40,725 nucleotides of DNA from an uncultured Bacilli bacterium (lineage in GTDB: Bacteria; Bacillota_I; Bacilli_A; RFN20; CAG-826), in the NCBI GenBank assembly GCA_944350325.1, contig CALVOS010000030.1, forward strand, positions 1 to 40,725. Direction: 5' to 3'. Each line of letters opens with the position of its first letter. Position 1 is the stretch's first letter. Positions 1-8,400 of the stretch are shown piece after piece. Under the pieces are notes generated by a model. That model saw only the letters and a list, made by a program, of their open reading frames with translations. It searched no databases and was not told the origin of the DNA. The position numbers and the translations under genes are program-made.

Positions 1-408
1 GTTCTCAAGCCGAACCCGTCCCCCTTCCTTGTCCCCAAGCGCCTTCTCAAGACTCCTGATCTCTTCCTCGGAGAGAGGGCGGACGCTATGGACGATACCT
101 CTCCTCGTCCCGTTCTTCTTATCAAGAAGCGAGAGATATCCCTCGCAAACCTCGGGCAAAAGGGAGATTTTCCTCTTCTTTGCCAAAAGAAGGAGCAAGG
201 AGAGGAGATGACTCTCCTTTATAGGGGAAAACGCCTTCCTGGCAAGGGACAGGCGTTCTTCCCCCTCCACGCGCGGAGACATGAGGACCTCGCGGAGTCC
301 AGGGGTGCCCTGGAGGATGTCGAGCGAAAGCCGGAGCTCGCCCTCAATGTCCTTCCCTTCCTCCAGAAGGAAGAGGGCCTCCCCATAGGACTTCCCGAGG
401 TCAGCCAT
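1..408 (-). CDS. atpH: ATP synthase F1 subunit delta (partial, C-terminus beyond window)
   Basis: Peripheral-stalk subunit that links the F1 head to the b subunits of F1Fo ATP synthase at the membrane. The reading frame opens at 408 (MADLGKSYGEALF) and stays open for 136 codons to the window edge, so the C-terminal part is missing. The N-terminus is the helical domain typical of the delta/OSCP family (YGEALFLLEEGKDIEGEL, then a helix with LREVLMSP). Its start overlaps the end of atpF by 8 bases and is preceded by a purine-rich stretch (GGGGGAGCGGAAGG), consistent with coupled translation. Position after atpF in the order I-B-E-F-H is the strongest evidence; sequence similarity alone would be moderate. 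Confidence 0.88.
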   Translation of the reverse strand, partial: MADLGKSYGEALFLLEEGKDIEGELRLSLDILQGTPGLREVLMSPRVEGEERLSLARKAFSPIKESHLLSLLLLLAKKRKISLLPEVCEGYLSLLDKKNGTRRGIVHSVRPLSEEEIRSLEKALGDKEGGRVRLEN

Positions 409-949
409 CCTTCCGCTCCCCCTGGATTTCCTTCGCGAAGCCCTCGAGGAGCGCGCGGTCCCTTTCCTCGTCCATCTTCTCCCCCAGGAGCTTCTCGGAC
501 ATGTGGAGGGCAAGGTCGACCGTCTCGTCCCGGAGGCGCGCGCGGGAGCGCTCCTCCTCCTGGCGGATCCTCTCCATCTCGCCCTTCTCGCGCCTTGCTA
601 TGTCATCCTCGGCGAGAAGCACCCGTTCCTCGCGGATCCTCTCCCCCTCGCGTTCCGAGGCCTTGAGGATTTCCGAGGAGCGCCTCTCGGCCTCGGAGAC
701 GATGTCCCTTGTCTCTTCTTCCCGACGTCTCCCTTCCGCAAGGAGCCTCTCGCCTTCCTCGCGCTCGCCCCTCATCTTCGCCCGGCGCGCGTCCACCAGC
801 CTCCGGAGAGGCTTGTAGGCGATGAAATAGAGCACGACGAAGAAGACGATGAGCGCCAGGAGGTTGATCAGGAGGCTCCAGAAGTTCGGGATGAGCTTGT
901 TGAGGAAATCCTCCGGGGTGAACGGCGTGTCGTTGACGAAGAGCGTCAT
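401..949 (-). CDS. atpF: ATP synthase Fo subunit b
   Basis: Membrane-anchored stator subunit of F1Fo ATP synthase. The 182-residue product has the classic layout: one N-terminal membrane span at about residues 24-46 (SLLINLLALIVFFVVLYFIA), then a long, highly charged Arg/Glu-rich helix that would form the dimeric b stalk, ending in a segment (ALHMSEKLLGEKMDEERD) like the delta-binding end of b proteins. The start at 949 has the Shine-Dalgarno sequence AGGAGAGG. It lies 9 bases after atpE and overlaps atpH. Length is slightly above the usual 155-170 residues. Confidence 0.95.
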   Translation of the reverse strand: MTLFVNDTPFTPEDFLNKLIPNFWSLLINLLALIVFFVVLYFIAYKPLRRLVDARRAKMRGEREEGERLLAEGRRREEETRDIVSEAERRSSEILKASEREGERIREERVLLAEDDIARREKGEMERIRQEEERSRARLRDETVDLALHMSEKLLGEKMDEERDRALLEGFAKEIQGERKDG

Positions 950-958
950 CCGCCTCTC

Positions 959-1201
959 CTAAGCGCGGCCGCCGAGGACGAAGAGGATGAGGATGGCCAT
1001 GATCAGGCAGTAGATGGCGGTCGACTCGTCGAGGGCGACGGCGATCATCATCGAGGACTGCAGCTTCTTCTGCATGTCGGGGTTCCTCGCCATGCCGTCG
1101 AGGGCATGGGCGCAGATGATTCCTTCCCCGATGGCGGAGAGGCAGCCGAACGCCACGCAGATCGAGCAGGCGATGGCGATGAGTCCGAGATTGATGTCCA
1201 T
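959..1201 (-). CDS. atpE: ATP synthase Fo subunit c, two-carboxylate type
   Basis: Rotor-ring subunit, 80 residues, two membrane helices joined by the conserved polar loop A-R-N-P (residues 38-41). Helix 2 holds the ion-binding acid in DEST (E59, S60, T61) with Y64 five residues after E59. Helix 1 has a second acid, E26, in AIGEG, where Na+-type c subunits usually have Gln. The E26-E59 spacing of 33 equals the 32/65 spacing of the known Na+ rotors of Ilyobacter (Q32/E65) and Fusobacterium nucleatum (E32/E65). This pattern suggests a Na+-coupled ring, which is inference. The start has a near-perfect Shine-Dalgarno (AAGGAGGT). Three Cys residues in helix 1 (C12, C15, C20) are unusual. Confidence 0.96.
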   Translation of the reverse strand: MDINLGLIAIACSICVAFGCLSAIGEGIICAHALDGMARNPDMQKKLQSSMMIAVALDESTAIYCLIMAILILFVLGGRA

Positions 1202-1234
1202 GGTGTTACCTCCTTACCTCAATCATTGGATAGC

Positions 1235-2077
1235 CTAGGAAACTTGCGGAGCCGGGCGAACCCCGAGGACGGGGATCTCCTCCTCCGGCTGCGGCACCTC
1301 CGCCCCAATCCACAGGGCGTTGAGGTTCACGAATACGAGCGTCTGGACGTAGCCGCTGAAGAGGCTGAAGTAAAGGTTCAGCACCCCCATCGCAAAGGGG
1401 GCGAGGAAGATCTCGGTCCAGACGTAGCTCTGGTTCTGGTCCCAGAAGGGCTGGTAGTTCACGTGCGCGGCCTCCGTCAGGCCGCCGACAAGGTCGAGGA
1501 GTCCGCCCGAGGCGGCGCCGAGCGCCCACTGGACGAGAGCGATGATGACCGTCCCGGCGAGGCAATTCCCCAGCATCCTCATCGTCGTGGAGATGATGGG
1601 GGTCCAGCAGGTGATGAGGTTGATGGGGAGCCAGATCTTGATGGGCTCGACGTAGCGATGGAAGTACCCCCAGCGATTCGTTCGGATGCCCTGGTACTGG
1701 ATGAGGACGAACATCACGAGGGCCAGGGAAAGGGGCGCGGCGATCCAGTCGACGATGGTCGGCAGCCCGAGCAGCCCCCAGTTGAAGGCGACGAAGAGAT
1801 AGCAGGTCAGCCCGAAAAGGTAAGGCTCCCACTTCCTTCCGTACTCATCCCCCATCCTTTCGGCGGAGAAGCCCTCGATTCCCTCGAGGAGCCATGTTCC
1901 GAGGAGAAGCACCCCATGCTCGGCCTTCTCGAAACTCTCCTCCTTGAGCGCCCTATGCGCCTTATAGCCAACGATTCCCCCGAGGATGAGGACGAGCAGC
2001 ATGCAGAGGAGAGAGCTATACAGGTTCGCGTCTAGGTTCCAGTCCATCATGGACGCGACCCGTTCCTCGAAGGTCAT
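1235..2077 (-). CDS. atpB: ATP synthase Fo subunit a
   Basis: Ion-channel subunit that works with the c ring. The 280-residue product is strongly hydrophobic, with several membrane spans. The essential arginine is visible in TTMRMLGNCLAGT (R167), matching the family motif L-R-L-F-G-N-x-x-A-G. A second conserved-looking region near the C-terminus (GVLNLYFSLFSGYVQTLVF) matches the last two helices of the family. The start at 2077 overlaps the stop of the upstream atpI-like gene (ATGA) and has GGAGGTGAAGGA just upstream; an in-frame extension farther upstream would overlap that gene and is not used. The sequence diverges clearly from common AtpB proteins, especially residues 60-140. Confidence 0.92.
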   Translation of the reverse strand: MTFEERVASMMDWNLDANLYSSLLCMLLVLILGGIVGYKAHRALKEESFEKAEHGVLLLGTWLLEGIEGFSAERMGDEYGRKWEPYLFGLTCYLFVAFNWGLLGLPTIVDWIAAPLSLALVMFVLIQYQGIRTNRWGYFHRYVEPIKIWLPINLITCWTPIISTTMRMLGNCLAGTVIIALVQWALGAASGGLLDLVGGLTEAAHVNYQPFWDQNQSYVWTEIFLAPFAMGVLNLYFSLFSGYVQTLVFVNLNALWIGAEVPQPEEEIPVLGVRPAPQVS

Positions 2078-2574
2078 TCCTTCACCTCCGAGCTCGGCTC
2101 GTCCTTCTTCTCGGGAGAAGCTCCCTTCTGCGCTTTGCGGAAGATCCTCCCTCCCTTGCCCTCGAGGTAGTGCATGAGCCAGGTAACGATGGGGAAGGGC
2201 AGGATCGCGACGAAGCAGGTGTAGAAGGAGAAGGCGTCGAATCCCCCGAACCAGTCCGGCCGGAAGGTGCAGATGGCGCTGACGAGGAGGACGGCGGCGA
2301 AAAGCACGAAGCGGAGCGAGGCCCCGAGGTAGACGCTCAGGACCCCCTTCCCGTCCTTCCCGAGAGAGGAGACCATCGCCCTCATGGAAAGGAAGCCGAG
2401 GATCTCGGCGAGGGACCCTAGGAGCCATCCGAGCGGGTAGACCCCATAGCTCCCGTTCTCGTCATGGAGCAGGAAGAGGGGGGTCAGCAAAAGGAAGCCG
2501 AAGACAGCGATCGCAAGAAGGATCCGGAATGTCTTTCCTCCCGCGTCCAGCTCTTTCCACTTCTTCCAGCGCAT
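2074..2574 (-). CDS. AtpI-like four-helix membrane protein, first gene of ATP synthase operon
   Basis: A 166-residue protein with four predicted membrane spans (about residues 17-36, 46-66, 78-104, 114-137) and a charged Lys/Glu-rich tail. Position directly before atpB and four-span topology match AtpI (UncI), a small protein thought to help ring assembly or Mg2+/ion supply, but I see no diagnostic sequence motif and it is longer than usual AtpI (about 120-130 residues). The start at 2574 (MRWKKW) was chosen because a -10 hexamer TAAAAT ends 7 bases upstream, matching other leaderless genes here; an alternative ATG at 2610 would place that hexamer inside the coding region. Ends in an ATGA overlap with atpB. 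Confidence 0.75.
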   Translation of the reverse strand: MRWKKWKELDAGGKTFRILLAIAVFGFLLLTPLFLLHDENGSYGVYPLGWLLGSLAEILGFLSMRAMVSSLGKDGKGVLSVYLGASLRFVLFAAVLLVSAICTFRPDWFGGFDAFSFYTCFVAILPFPIVTWLMHYLEGKGGRIFRKAQKGASPEKKDEPSSEVKE

Positions 2575-2581
2575 CGACGGA

Positions 2582-2587
2582 ATTTTA
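2582..2587 (-). promoter_or_regulatory. -10 element of ATP synthase operon (leaderless)
   Basis: Read on the minus strand: TAAAAT, then 7 bases (tccgtcg), then the ATG at 2574. No Shine-Dalgarno sequence lies between. Transcription would start at or next to the start codon. No convincing -35 box is visible. Confidence 0.6.
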
Positions 2588-2616
2588 CCCCGAAGTAGGT
2601 CCCAGGGCATAGTAAA

Positions 2617-2634
2617 TGTGTAAGCGCTTGCACA
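2617..2634. promoter_or_regulatory. cre-like / LacI-family operator between atp operon and nucleoside kinase gene
   Basis: TGTGTAAGCGCTTGCACA is an 18-base inverted repeat with 16 of 18 bases symmetric. The core TGTAAGCGCTTGCA closely matches the CcpA catabolite-responsive element (TGWAANCGNTNWCA) and other LacI-family operators. It overlaps the -35 box of the rightward nucleoside kinase promoter and lies about 50 bases upstream of the leftward atp start. Protein binding would be expected to block the kinase promoter; the effect on atp cannot be told from sequence. Confidence 0.65.
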
Positions 2635-2655
2635 GCAGATGGATGCTGATACAAT
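2628..2655 (+). promoter_or_regulatory. Promoter of nucleoside kinase gene
   Basis: TTGCAC (2628-2633), a 16-base spacer, and TACAAT (2650-2655) with an extended TG one base before it (2647-2648). The -35 box lies inside the cre-like palindrome. The transcript would have a leader of about 23 bases with the Shine-Dalgarno sequence GAGGAGG ending 6 bases before the ATG at 2685, unlike many genes in this window. Confidence 0.65.
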
Positions 2656-2684
2656 CAAAACCCGCCCCAAAGAGGAGGTTTTCG

Positions 2685-4337
2685 ATGCCCTTCAACGTCA
2701 CAATCAACGGAATCACATCTAGAATCGAGAAAAAGACATCGCTTTTGTCGCTGCTTTCCAAGGAGGACCGGGAGGCGAAGAGGTTTGTCGCCGCGAAGGT
2801 GAATAACCGGGTCCGCAATCTGGACTACGAGGTCTACTACGACGCGGACGTCGAGTTCCTCGACTGCTCCTCGATCGAGGCGATGAAGATCTACGAGGCC
2901 TCCCTCCGCTACCTCGTGGCGATGGCCTTCCATAACGTCTACCCGGATCTTCCCATCCGCTTCGCCTATAACGTCTCCCGGAGCATATCCATCCATCTCC
3001 TCGACCCGAAGGCGAAGGCGAACACGAACATGTACATCCGCATCAGCCAGGAGCTGGAGCGCCTCGTCGCGCAGGACCTCCCCTTCGAGCGCATCGTCGT
3101 CCCGAACGAGGAGGCCGAGAAGATCTACGAGCGCTGCGGCTTCGAGGACAAGAAGGCCCTGCTCCGCTACCGCCCCGAGAAGACGGTCCACTTCTATCGC
3201 TGCGGGGACTACCTCAACTACATGTACAGCCACCTCGTCCCGTCCACCGGCTACCTCAAGGAGTACAAGCTCCGTCTCTACGCGCCGGGCTTCATGCTCC
3301 AGTACCCGCGCGCGGAATGCGGGGGCAAGATCCCCGAGTTCGAGGACGCCCCGACCTTCATGAGGACCCTCAAGGAATCCCATGACTGGGCAAAGATCAT
3401 TTCCGCGGACACGGTCGCGAAGATCAACGGCAAGATCGAGACCGCCGGGCCCGTGGAGTTCATCAATCTCTGCGAGGCCCGCCATAACAGGATGCTCTGC
3501 GAGCTCGGGCAGCTCATCGAGGACGACATCGACGACATCCGCCTCATCTGCATCGCCGGGCCCTCCTCCTCCGGGAAGACGACGTTCGCCAACCGCCTGA
3601 GGATTGAGCTCCTCTCCCGGGGCATCTCCCCCATCCGCATCTCCATCGACGACTACTACCTCCCCCGCGAGGCGGCGCCCCTGGGGCCGGACGGGAAGCC
3701 GGACCTCGAGAACATCGCGGCGCTCGACATCGAGCGCTTCAACGAGGACATGCTCGCCCTCATCTCCGGCGAGGAGGTCGACCTCCCGCGCTTCGACTTC
3801 GCCATCGGGAAGCAGGTGTTCGGGCGCAGGCTCCGGGTCGGGTCGAGCCAGCCCATCATCATCGAGGGGATCCACGCGCTCAACGACACGCTCACTCCCT
3901 CCATCCCCAAGAGCGACAAGTTCAAGATCTTCATCTCCCCCCAGGCCCAGATCAACCTCGACGACCATAACCCCGTCTCCCTGACGGACCTCCGCCTCCT
4001 CCGCCGCCTCGTCCGGGACCGGAAGTTCCGGAACGCCCCCGCCGAGGAGACCTTCTCGATGTGGCCGAGCGTGCGCGCCGGCGAGTTCCGCTGGATCTAC
4101 GCGCATCAGGAGAAGGCGGACTTCGTCTATAACTCCTACCTACCCTACGAGCTTCCGGTGATGAAGAAGTACGCGATGCCGCTACTGCTGGCGATCGACA
4201 AGGAAAGCCCCCACTTCATGGTGGCCCAGCGCCTGATCCGCATGCTCAAGTACTTCCTCGACCTCGAGGACGACTGGGTCCCGAGCAACTCCCTCATGAG
4301 GGAGTTCATCGGGGGATCCTGCTACAAGGACGTCTGA
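2685..4337 (+). CDS. Nucleoside (uridine-type) kinase with N-terminal TGS/ThrRS-like domains
   Basis: Two-part protein of 550 residues. The first 60-odd residues resemble a TGS domain (MPFNVTINGITSRI), followed to about residue 275 by a region like the second additional domain of threonyl-tRNA synthetase. From about residue 290 comes a P-loop kinase of the uridine kinase/phosphoribulokinase family: Walker A GPSSSGKTTFANRL, ISIDDYYL downstream, and EGIHALND. Such proteins are common in Bacillota and are annotated as nucleoside kinases, presumably phosphorylating uridine/cytidine for salvage; the role of the N-terminal part is not established. Start at 2685 chosen for the Shine-Dalgarno GAGGAGG. 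Single-gene unit ending at a bidirectional terminator, with a cre-like site over the promoter. Confidence 0.88.
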   Translation: MPFNVTINGITSRIEKKTSLLSLLSKEDREAKRFVAAKVNNRVRNLDYEVYYDADVEFLDCSSIEAMKIYEASLRYLVAMAFHNVYPDLPIRFAYNVSRSISIHLLDPKAKANTNMYIRISQELERLVAQDLPFERIVVPNEEAEKIYERCGFEDKKALLRYRPEKTVHFYRCGDYLNYMYSHLVPSTGYLKEYKLRLYAPGFMLQYPRAECGGKIPEFEDAPTFMRTLKESHDWAKIISADTVAKINGKIETAGPVEFINLCEARHNRMLCELGQLIEDDIDDIRLICIAGPSSSGKTTFANRLRIELLSRGISPIRISIDDYYLPREAAPLGPDGKPDLENIAALDIERFNEDMLALISGEEVDLPRFDFAIGKQVFGRRLRVGSSQPIIIEGIHALNDTLTPSIPKSDKFKIFISPQAQINLDDHNPVSLTDLRLLRRLVRDRKFRNAPAEETFSMWPSVRAGEFRWIYAHQEKADFVYNSYLPYELPVMKKYAMPLLLAIDKESPHFMVAQRLIRMLKYFLDLEDDWVPSNSLMREFIGGSCYKDV

Positions 4338-4341
4338 GAAA

Positions 4342-4378
4342 GCAAAGGGGGCGCCTTAGCTGGCGTCCCCTTTCTTGC
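4342..4378. terminator. Bidirectional terminator between nucleoside kinase and DUF5677 genes
   Basis: Stem GCAAAGGGGGCGCC (4342-4355), loop ttagct, and partner GGCGTCCCCTTTCTTGC (4362-4378), with one mismatch-type interruption. A/T-rich flanks serve both strands. The loop contains the stop codon of the DUF5677 gene (4356-4358). Confidence 0.75.
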
Positions 4379-5477
4379 TCCTTCGCCGGGCTTCCTCGGC
4401 GACGTATTTCTCCACGGCCAGGAGCTCCGAGCGGTATAGCCCCCGCATCGCGAGGTAGCGCTCCCGCTCCGCTTCCCCGACCTGGGGGAGGTAAAGCCCC
4501 GAGAACACTTTCTCGAGCCGGAAGAAGGAGGAGTAGAGGTTCAGGAGCGCCTTGATGAAGAAGTAGCTCTTGCTCGAGTAGATGAGAAGCGGGGAGCTAT
4601 GGGCGATCTCGCTGCTCGTCTCGTACTCCTTCCGGAGGGAGCCCAGGCCCGCGAGGCGCTCCACGCCGTCCCGGAAGTTCAGCTTGAACCCCTCATCCTC
4701 CTTCGCGAACGGGAGGTCCATCATCCAGCCGTACTCGATGAAGCGCTTCATGTCCTTGCTTTTCAGCCCGTGGGCCCTCATCCCTTCCTTGATGGACTGG
4801 AAGACGCTGTCGGTCTCGTCCTTATCCTTGATCTCGCCCCGGAAGGCGAGGGCGTAGCGCATGTGCCGGAGATAGCTGTCGAGGGCGTCCTTCCCTCCCT
4901 TGAGGAGAACGAGGAGCACGCACTCGTTCTCATGGAGGGTCCTCCACGTCGAGAAGGCCTCCGTCTCAAAGCCGGATGTCAGGAGGACGAGGACGCACCT
5001 CGCCATCGAGAAGGCCTTCACCAGCATGTCGACGACGAGGGTCTCGCGCGGGTCCCCCTGCTTGTAGCGCTGGAGCATCCCCAGCAGGAAGGAGAGGTAG
5101 AGGCTCAGCGTGCTGATCTCAGGACGGAAGCGGTTGCTGAAGGTGCTCTCCTTCGGGGAGAGGCGCTCGATGGTCAAATACTTGTCGAGGGAGATCGAGA
5201 CCAGAAGGCTCTGGTAGCGCTCGTCCTTCGTCAGATCGTCCTCCTTCTGCTCGGGATGGGCCTTCAGATAGAAGTCATGCTCGTTCAGGAGATAGAGGCT
5301 CAAAAGAAGCGGGTTGGGAGGAGTGCCCCCGAGGGCGTTCGTCTTCCCGTCCATCTCCTTCGCCGCTGCAAGCCCGGCCTTGAGGCATTCGAACAGAAAG
5401 GCGGCGTCATGCTTCCCCACGCCTGGCTGGCCTTCGACCAGGACGAGGAAGCGCTGGAACATCTCCTTCTCTTCCAT
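4356..5477 (-). CDS. DUF5677-like helical protein
   Basis: A 373-residue, mostly alpha-helical protein without clear membrane spans or signal peptide. The central part (SGFETEAFSTWRTLHENE, about residues 188-205) followed by helices and EIAHSSPLLI looks like the DUF5677 family, whose function is unknown. The start at 5477 was chosen over an upstream extension because that extension overlaps the end of addA, and because a -10 hexamer (TATACT) ends 6 bases upstream. It lies 16 bases after addA and may be co-transcribed with addBA as well as having its own promoter. DUF5677 members occur near defence genes in some genomes, but nothing here proves such a role. Confidence 0.65.
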   Translation of the reverse strand: MEEKEMFQRFLVLVEGQPGVGKHDAAFLFECLKAGLAAAKEMDGKTNALGGTPPNPLLLSLYLLNEHDFYLKAHPEQKEDDLTKDERYQSLLVSISLDKYLTIERLSPKESTFSNRFRPEISTLSLYLSFLLGMLQRYKQGDPRETLVVDMLVKAFSMARCVLVLLTSGFETEAFSTWRTLHENECVLLVLLKGGKDALDSYLRHMRYALAFRGEIKDKDETDSVFQSIKEGMRAHGLKSKDMKRFIEYGWMMDLPFAKEDEGFKLNFRDGVERLAGLGSLRKEYETSSEIAHSSPLLIYSSKSYFFIKALLNLYSSFFRLEKVFSGLYLPQVGEAERERYLAMRGLYRSELLAVEKYVAEEARRRSKKGDAS

Positions 5478-5483
5478 GCGTAG

Positions 5484-5489
5484 AGTATA
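5484..5489 (-). promoter_or_regulatory. -10 element of DUF5677 gene (leaderless), at the end of addA
   Basis: Minus-strand TATACT, then 6 bases (ctacgc), then ATG at 5477. It sits immediately after the addA stop codon, so the gene can be transcribed independently of addBA. No Shine-Dalgarno sequence at usable spacing. Confidence 0.55.
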
Positions 5490-5493
5490 TGCC

Positions 5494-8400
5494 TCACTCA
5501 GACGCTCCGCCCGGAGGAACTTCCTCCGGAACCTCCCGCCACTTCCGGGAATCAAGGAGGCTCAGGAGATAGCAGCGCACCTTCCTAAGTTCCGGGAAGG
5601 CCAGGCGGAGATGCTCCCGATATGCGTTCAGTTGCGCGTCGTAGAGGGGGTCCTCGATGGAGTAGGTCTTGTAATCGACGATGATGGCCTCATCGCCCCT
5701 CATCGCGACAAGATCCATCCTCCCGCTCGAACCGCTCTCCTCGTCGACATAGGGATATTCCTTCAAAACTCTGTCAAATTGTTGGATTTCCCTCATCAAT
5801 GGGCAATCAAGTACCCTTTTTACGGCGTTAGCAAGGTCGAAGGAGCCTCCATCGCCCTTGGACAAGCAGGACGAAGGAATCCCGCGTTTGATGTCTGAAA
5901 TCTCAAGCGCGCGATGGATCTTCGTCCCGAAGAGAAGGCGCGAGGGCTCCGGTGCCTCCCCGAGGGGCTTGCTGGGACGTGGCCTGGGAGGTTCCCTCAT
6001 GCCAAGGTCGACGTCCTTAAGCTCCTCCAGCTTGACGGCGATCTCGCGTTCGCCGCTTGGGGCCATGGGCTGGTAAGGGGAAGAAGGATAAAGAAGCCGC
6101 GCCTTTGGCAGTTCGAATCCTCGGCTCCCGTCCTTGCGGATCGAGGAGGCAAGGAGCATGTCGGCGAAGGAGGCGATCTTGCGGACGGAGACCTTGCTCT
6201 CGCCCTCCCTGTCCTTTGTCTCAAGCGCGATGTAGTGCCCCGAGCGGCCAAGAAGCTTCGGGAGCCCGTCCTCGCCGTCCAGGACGAACGAGCAGGTCCT
6301 CTCCGCACGGGTAATCGCGACGTAGAAGAGGCGCAGGAGCTCGCTTAGTCCCTCGCGGGAATTCTCCGCGTGTCCCAGGACTTGGTTGAGAGGAGCCCTC
6401 GTCCCGGGATACTCCATGTCCTTGAGGTAGAGAAGATGCCTGTGGTCGGCCAAGGATGTATCCGGCTTAGCCTTCTTCCACTCAAGCTCAGGAAGATAGA
6501 CATAGGTGAACTCGAGCCCCTTCGAGGCATGGATCGTCATCAGCTTCACCGCGTCCGAATCCGCCTTGTCGGAAGGAAGGACGAGGCTCTCCTCATTCCT
6601 CGAGTCGCGCATGAAGTGGCAGAAGTCGATGAAGGTGCGAGAGAGGGCGCCCATCGTCGAGGCGTAGTTCCGAAGAGCGAGGAGCTTCCGGTAGTTGACC
6701 TTGATGTCCCCGAGGAATTCGATGTCCTCGAACAGATGGAACTCTTCGATCGCCTTCTCGAGCCCGGCGGAAGGAGAGAGCTCGCGCGTCTTCTTCCAAA
6801 GCTCCCGAACCCGTTCCATCAGCGGGGAGCGGAGCCAGTCCCCCCTGAGGACATCCAGGAGAGCCTCGTCATCGGAAAGGAGGCGGATCTTTCCGCTCCC
6901 ATGGTCCTTGATCGAAAGGTACGAGCGCCACAAGGAGGCGAAGGGATGCTTCATCCCCTCGGCGATTGCCTTCTTCTCGTTTTCAGGCGCCCGGGAGAGA
7001 TCCTCGAGGGAGGCAAGGAGGCTAAGGAGAGAGGACACGCTCATGACAAGGTCCTGCGAGTTGAGCTCGGTCTCCGACGTCATCGCCACGGGGATCCTCA
7101 GCCGGGAGAGAGCCTCGCGGTACAAAAGGAAGTTGTTCTTCGTGCGGAGAAGGATCGCGAAATCCCCCGGGCTATGAAGGGCATTTCCTTCCTCGTCCTT
7201 CTCCTGGAGCCTCCGCGCGATCTCCGAGGCGACGTAGCGGGCCCGCCGCTCCGCCTTGGAAAGCCCGTTGTCCTCCTTATCGCCATGCCCGCCGTCCTTG
7301 GGAGGGTCCGGGACAAGGAGCAGCTCGTAACCAGGCTCGCCCACGCTGGCGCGTGCGGCCTTCATCGCCTGGCTCGCGTCATAGTCGACGCCGCCAAGAG
7401 ATCGCTCCATGATTGCGCCGAAGATGGCGTTCACCCCAGAAATCACCTCCGGGGTGCTACGGTAGTTGGTGGGCATCGAAATCACTTCGCTTCCGGCGCC
7501 AATTTCTCGGTATTCCATTTCCCTTGCCACGAAAAGGTCGGGATTCGCCTTGCGGAAGCGGTAGATGGACTGCTTGACGTCCCCCACCATGAAGAGGCTG
7601 CAGCCGGGGCAGATCGAACGAAGGCGGTCGACAAGGAGGTACTGGAGGTCGTTGTTGTCCTGGCACTCGTCCACGAGAATGTGGCGGTAGCCGCTCTTTC
7701 CCAGCTCCTCCCTGGCACGCGGGAGCTCGAGGGCGCGAAGGGCGAGACGGAAGATGTCCCCGAATCCAAAGACGCCGTTCCTCCGCTTGTACTCGTCCAT
7801 CTTCCTCCAAAGGCCGAGAGCGATCTCGGAAAGCATCTCCGCATAGGGGGCAAGGCGGTTCGCGAAGTCCTCGCGGACGATCGTCTCCGCGGACTTCATG
7901 GATTCGGAGCTCTTCCCGCTCTTCGTCCAACACCGGTAGGCCTTTGCGTTCACAAGATCCTTCGCCTTGCTCCTCCATGCCTTGGCAAGCTCCGCCTCCT
8001 TGGGAAGGGCAAGGGCGCCTTTCGCGTGAGGGAAGCTGAGCGCGCTGAGCGCATCGAAGGGAGAGGCTCCTGGAGGAAGAGTTCTGAGAGCGAGCTCAAG
8101 AGAGTCGAGGGCCTCCTCGTCCTTCCGCGCGAGCTCCGGGTTCCCGACTTCCTCGAGGTCATAAAGGGAGACCATGTCCTTGGCTTCTTCGATGGACGAG
8201 AGCAGGTTCTTCCGGAGAAGCTCGAATTCCTCGCGGAGGAAGGCTTCCCCCCTCATCCTCCCGGCCAGGGAGGAAATCCATCCTTCGGGGTCCTCGCTCC
8301 GGTCGGCAGCGGAAAGGATGTCCTTGACGGCCGCTCTTAGGGGATCGTCCGTTCGATGGCAGTAGTTCCTGAGGTACTGGTAGAGGAGGCGGTCTTTCTC

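Noticed and set aside
2655-4106. 483-codon minus-strand open frame opposite the nucleoside kinase gene
   Set aside because: Antisense shadow; the kinase frame has P-loop motifs, a promoter and a Shine-Dalgarno sequence.
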